Positions 59,729 to 64,000 of a DNA stretch of 64,000 bases are shown one piece after another. How positions within the stretch are numbered: the stretch's first letter is position 1; each line of letters opens with the position of its first letter. Below the pieces are notes generated by a model. It saw nothing but the letters and a program-made list of their open reading frames with translations, did not search any database and was not told where the DNA came from. Source of the stretch: Tetragonia tetragonoides (taxonomy: Eukaryota; Streptophyta; Magnoliopsida; Caryophyllales; Aizoaceae); NCBI GenBank assembly GCA_038025085.1, contig CM076153.1:8215501-8279500 (forward strand), read 5' to 3'. The translations under genes were made by a program, and so were the position numbers.

Positions 59729-60263
59729 TAGAGCCAACAAAAGCTGACACGACGTGATAACACGACACGAACCGGACACGAAATAAACAGGTTATTGTTG
59801 ATATTTTCGACACGATTAACTTAAGCGGGTTGACATGAGTAACCTGTTTAATTAAATGGGTTGGGTTAGTGTTGAGATTTTCAACACGAAATTAACACGC
59901 TTTGACACGATTATTCAAACATGTCGAGAAATATATCACTAACTAATGATAATATCAAAAAATTAAGTTTAAATCTAGGATATTCATTATTTTTATTGAC
60001 TACTCCACCAATGGAAGCTTAAAAGTAATGTTTCAAAATTCCTTTACTATTTTTTATTAGTTTTTTATGACATTTTTTTTTATTTTCTGAAAAGAAATTA
60101 GATTTAAAAAGTTAAGCGGGTTAGCACGATCATTAAGCGAGATGGGTTAGTGTTGAAGGTTCCCGACACGATTAATAAATGAGTCAGGTTAGTGTGGGGA
60201 GTTTTCTGACACGATTATCTTTGATACGAATACGAACATGACACGAAATATTTGCCAGCTCTA
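59729..60263. mobile_element. hAT-type non-autonomous element, CACGA-rich
   Basis: Begins TAGAGCCAACAAAAGC and ends TTTGCCAGCTCTA. The 8-bp flanks GAGACAAT and AAGACAAC agree at six positions, so the copy is older than its relatives. Interior repeats are of the type GACACGA and GCGGGTTAG. Confidence 0.7.
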
Positions 60264-60477
60264 AAGACAACTTCATCAGGAGAAAAATCAAATAATGCTA
60301 ATTTCCACTTACCTCAATCAGTGTTCAAAGGAAAATGGGGGACAATCTGGCTTTTGCCTTTTCTCCAGCCTCTCTTGTATTTTAGAGAATATTCTTCCTG
60401 CAAAAATAAATGCATTATAAGGTCGAATAGACGGAGGTTTTAGAATTTAAAGTAGCATATTCTTACCTACGTCCACA

Positions 60478-61007
60478 TTAAAAAACGACACCAATTGTTG
60501 TGTTTGCAACATGTATGTCCGTCGTTTCAAAAACATTCGAGAACTGAAATGTACGTTCAGATCTGTCATTCAGAATGTCCGAGAATAGAGAATCATGAAA
60601 ATCCCGGAAGGATCCCAATATCCTGTCTCGGTGTATAATACAAGAGGCTTCATCCAAAATCTCTTGTGAAGTCCCACCATGTATGTCATCCAAAGCATCA
60701 ACACAATGAGGGTCATGATTTTTTGGAATCTACCCGCTTCCGCAAGGTGAATGATTAGTATAAAAGACGACTTTTGCCATTCGGATGAATCATCTTCATT
60801 CACCTTTTTCAATGCCCAAGTTAAAAGGACATCACCAATCAAATCGGTTGGATAATTGGCACCTGAAAGGAATGTCTCATCATTCCCGTTTAGACATGAC
60901 TGAATCAAAGGACAATCAGATGTTACCTTCCAGTTACCATTCTTCTTCCCAGATGTAAAGACATAAATGTAGAACTTCTTCTTTGAGAGAACAAGCTTAT
61001 TGGACAA
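60478..61007 (-). pseudogene. Ribosome-inactivating-protein-like domain remnant
   Basis: Minus-strand frame from 61007 contains NKLVLSKKKFYIYVFTSG followed by a Trp-Lys pair, like the LVLxxxxLYLVGF strand of RIP domains, and later IIHLAEAGRFQKI, like the family's active-site helix with its Glu-Ala-x-Arg-Phe pattern. The active-site Glu and Arg positions are present. Shortly after this helix the similarity changes frame (into the frame spanning 60693-60478), and no start region or complete domain is visible, so it cannot encode an intact protein. RIP domains pair with DUF6598 in JIP60-type proteins, and a broken DUF6598 locus lies 2 kb upstream. Identification is by motif only. Confidence 0.5.
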
Positions 61008-61208
61008 ATTAATGCTTCAGCGTTAACAACAATTTCATAATACTATAGCAAATTAGGGTGTAAAACTGCATCCCCAGAAAGAAACTCATAATCATCCAGA
61101 ACTAGAGTTAGCCTATGACTCTCAATTGGCAAAACAAATAACGAAGTTTCGTAGGTTGTGTTATGGTAATATAACATAACATATTATAACCTTAGATAAG
61201 TATTTGCG

Positions 61209-61440
61209 TCTGACGCAACATTGGGAGTCAAGACTGGATATTGGGATCCTTACGGGATATTTCATGAATCCATTCTCGAAACTTTTGTACTAGCTTTTAG
61301 CTATTCGTCATCACTCTCAAAAAACTCCACAAGGGTCACCGTCAACATCCTGAGAGGTCCATGCCAATTAAACTTGTTCTCTCAGAGAAAAAGTTTAGTG
61401 CATAAAGCTTTAGCCTTAGCAACAATTTCAATGACAATGT
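61209..61440 (+). pseudogene. Inverted, scrambled relative of the RIP-like remnant
   Basis: The + strand carries ACTGGATATTGGGATCCTTA and nearby words that match the minus-strand sequence at about 60570-60625. Further on, AACTTGTTCTCTCAGAGAAA matches minus-strand sequence near 60980-61000. The order of the two matched blocks is reversed relative to the minus-strand remnant, so this is a rearranged second copy with no usable frame. Confidence 0.45.
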
Positions 61441-61550
61441 AGGGACACAACCTATCCTTGCTAGCTTGCCACCAAGCTGGTTGCTCTAGTAGCAAGAGAG
61501 AACACTAGAGTTTGCGTACGACTCTTTGGTATGTTATCGCTATCAGTCAA

Positions 61551-62590
61551 ATTTTCTGCTTTTGCTGGTTGATCATATTGGTGGATAAGAAACCTACTGG
61601 CAAGAGAACAATATAGATCTGGAAACCATACATGTACAATTGTGATTAAGCTGTAAAAAAATAACCCGATCCAACCCCTTTACAACGCGATAATATGAAC
61701 TAAAAAGTGGATTCAACCCAAAAACCAATCCGTAATCGACCCAATCTAAAGTGATCTGACCAGTAACCCTCTTTTGTTGTACTTGCAATTTTTGTTGATG
61801 ACCTTGTTGTTCTGTTGTTGGAGCATATTGACTCAAGAACCACAACTTTCAGGTTTTCAAGATAGAGATCGAGGATATATTTTTGATGAAATGGTTTGGA
61901 GGTCCAAAAGTACCAAAACCGCCAACTGTTGATCAATATTTACATTGGAAAAAGTGAGTGAAATTGCAGAAACATTGGTTGTTGCCTCTTTTCCTTAGAA
62001 TCTATATTATAAATACACTGATGCAATTTCCTGACCTCTATCGAAATTCTTGATCTCCTTCAGCGGATAATGTTTATAATCATTTGAATGGTTTCTACTT
62101 TCTGTATGCAGGGAAGCAACACTCTCTTCATAAACTGAAGCTATTGGCATTCCCTTGCGTCTGTACATTAATTCTGTATATTTATCAGATTGTGTTAATT
62201 GCAAAGGTCGAATGTCAACAATACATTCTTCTCGTAACATGTATGGTGCACACTGCATCAACGTGTGTTGTATTTTGTAGCAACAAAAGCCATACACATG
62301 TATTTGGAAGTAAAACATGATTCTTTTGTAAGAACCTGAGTTTTAGCTCCACTTTTGACATTCATGAACTGTCTTTTGTAACGATACAAATAAGCAATTC
62401 ATAGCAGGTATTGGTTATGTGTCGGTACATGACATCGGCTGAGTTTCAATCAGTCTAGCCACATGATTGGTTGCTGGTTCATGAAGTATTAGAGAGCACT
62501 GGGCGCCAGTTGACAATCGGACATGTCAAAAACACCTGGCCATCTGAACTGGCTGCTACTTCATAGACAGTCATTTGCCAGTTTGTTCCA
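61551..62590 (+). pseudogene. Partial duplicate of the CREG-like gene
   Basis: 61827-62134 corresponds to exon 5, intron 5 and exon 6 of the gene at 50389-54376, and similarity continues through its 3' flank (shared TTGGCATTCCC and TGGGCGCCAGTTGACA) to about 62590. 61551-61640 matches part of that gene's intron 2 (near 52910-52990). Exons 3 and 4 are missing. The exon 5 acceptor AG is changed to AT, the first Trp codon is a stop, and extra bases lie after FGGPK. Presence of the intron shows DNA-level duplication, not retroposition. Confidence 0.9.
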
Positions 62591-62825
62591 ATTATGATTA
62601 CCATCTCATCAGACACAAAACTTCCATATATTTTTGGTTGGGGCTTTTGCTGTCGGAAATGAGTTTGGAAATTGAAATCACAGTAAACCCATGAACCACA
62701 CGTATGATTCGCCTAGCATTGGGGCTCTCATACACAAGAAATCGGTTCTAATCGGATCAGTTAAGTTCCTTTCAAAGCGCGGTTAGGTTGCTACAAAACA
62801 GTGGCTTCAGTAATTCGTTCCGGAA

Positions 62826-62845
62826 GGGGGGTGGGGGGGTGGGGG
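62826..62845 (+). other. G-run tract, possible G-quadruplex
   Basis: Three runs of five to seven G (GGGGGGTGGGGGGGTGGGGG), long enough to be divided into four shorter runs. A second G-rich tract lies near 62997-63010. Upstream context gives no gene to regulate. Confidence 0.45.
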
Positions 62846-63164
62846 TTGTATCTTGTATAGCTAGGGTCTCAGTCTGAGTATCACATAAACTTTAAAACAT
62901 ATACGCCATGGCGAGAAGTGTGAGCTTAAGTCTTACCTGTCATGTGACATTAGATGGAGACCAAAGACTTGCTCTGCCATAATTACAATTTGCCGAGGGG
63001 GGGCGGGGGTGAACAACCTAACTAGCCACTAGGCCTGCTACTAAAGGCATGAGATTGCGAACATTGACCAGAATTATTTCAAACACCAACAAATACAACA
63101 CCATACAATACATTGTTACTGGTTAACAAACCTAACCCAGAAGCAGAGGACTAAAATTGAGAAT

Positions 63165-63908
63165 CTATTCTAAGCCACTGGAGCTCTTGATACTTTTCAG
63201 GGCTTCCTCTTCCATTTGAACGAGTTGATGGCAAAATAGTTCAACATCAAGAGCCTCCTCTTTAAACGGGAATCTGAATTCTTTCCAGTGGTATTCACCG
63301 TCATGGCTGGGGACTTTTGCAAGCACGTCAAACCCATTGCGATCAACTGACAGCATATAGAAGTCCTGCACATAATATAAAAGGTAGTTTAGGGATTCAC
63401 GTACAACAAACTGGAAAGTTCAGCTGAGCGAAATGAACTCCATGTATTGGGATGAATATAGCATTGTGATATGTTTGGTTAACACAGAGTGAAAATTGCA
63501 ACTGGTCCAGGAAAGCTAGTGAGCACTAACTGTCCCTAATAACTTAACAGGGTTTCAGCTTCCAGTCTTGACAACTTAGAAAGCCCTCGATTCCAAAAAT
63601 AAACACTAGCCATTCAACAAGTACAAATCCCAAGAAAAAGTTGTAAAATTTTAACACTTGGTGTTTGGTACTGAACATAGGCTCGCTTCCTTTCTTGTTT
63701 TAATGAAACTTTCAACAATAATGTGACAGCTGCTGTTTGATAGAGCCAGTATAATATGAGTGCAGTGCCCAATTATTCTAAGAAAATGTAGTAAGTTGGT
63801 TTCTCACCCTTGCTTTCACGTTTAAGAAGGAAAAGCACAAAATAACTAGTGCTCTGCGCCTTGTCTCACTCTGATTGATGCCATCAATTAGCTTTGCAGC
63901 AAAAGGCG
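63165..63908 (-). CDS. Last two exons of a gene extending beyond the window
   Basis: Exons 63908-63808 and 63365-63165 join in phase 0. The first encodes APFAAKLIDGINQSETRRRA and a hydrophobic LVILCFSFLNVKAR; the second encodes DFYMLSVDRNGFDVLAKVPS, an aromatic-rich stretch and an acidic C-terminus (HQLVQMEEEALKSIKSSSGL). The arrangement recalls the C-terminal part of the plant DUF2470/FMN-binding-like group to which At3g49140 belongs, but that is from memory and uncertain. The 5' end lies past 64000. Confidence 0.6.
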
Positions 63909-64000
63909 CTACAAAGGACAAGAAGATTCAGAGTTAACAAGTAAAATCACAATAACACCAGAGCAGCCAAACTAAGAGCTAGTATCCAACTAGACAAACA

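Noticed and set aside
1..64000. CRISPR arrays, operons, bacterial promoters, intact tRNA genes
   Set aside because: The window is plant nuclear DNA; no regularly spaced repeat array or foldable tRNA was seen.

Overview
This is a eukaryotic, plant nuclear window: genes are split by GT-AG introns, spaced by AT-rich DNA, and surrounded by MITEs, hAT-type elements and truncated SINEs. Protein content (class III peroxidase, chloroplast ferredoxin-thioredoxin reductase, U-box/ARM ligase, plant C2H2 factor with QALGGH) fixes a land plant. The jasmonate-induced-protein-like DUF6598 genes and a SINE tail resembling the AmaS type suggest Caryophyllales, perhaps Amaranthaceae (spinach, beet or quinoa relatives). 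That placement is inference.

Layout. 1-9.2 kb: 3' part of PIGN (GPI-anchor ethanolamine-phosphate transferase 1, + strand) with a nonsense codon and a frameshift. 11.5-12.9 kb: a two-exon class III peroxidase (-) whose only intron is bounded by 30-bp inverted repeats. 14.4-16.7 kb: tandem array of a ~310-bp satellite; an inverted two-copy outpost lies at 31.1-31.8 kb. 17.2-18.2 kb: a MULE-like element. 20.9-21.4 kb: single-C2H2 regulator (-). 24.1-26.6 kb: U-box/ARM E3 ligase (-). 33.5-34.5 kb: SAP12-like AN1 zinc-finger protein (+). 35.3-37.2 kb: tandem-DUF6598 gene (-), frameshifted. 38.9-44.5 kb: FTRC (-), six exons, with one intron holding a 5S-rRNA-like relic, a hAT element and a SINE. 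47.2-48.2 kb: TMEM45/DUF716 membrane protein (-). 50.4-54.4 kb: CREG-like secreted protein (+). 56.7-58.6 kb: second DUF6598 locus (+), broken twice. 60.5-61.4 kb: ribosome-inactivating-protein-like remnants. 61.6-62.6 kb: partial duplicate of the CREG gene. 63.2-63.9 kb: last two exons of a gene running off the window (-).

The genes do not form a pathway; this is ordinary plant gene order. The most unusual item is the peroxidase intron, whose donor is the first two bases of one terminal inverted repeat and whose acceptor AG lies just outside the other. That is what an introner-type (transposon-born) intron would look like. The second theme is decay and local duplication of the DUF6598/RIP-like/CREG cluster at 35-62 kb. 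The third is a family of hAT-type elements with clean 8-bp target-site duplications and CCGA-rich interiors. Exon coordinates were derived by hand from splice consensus, reading frame and family similarity, without any database search.
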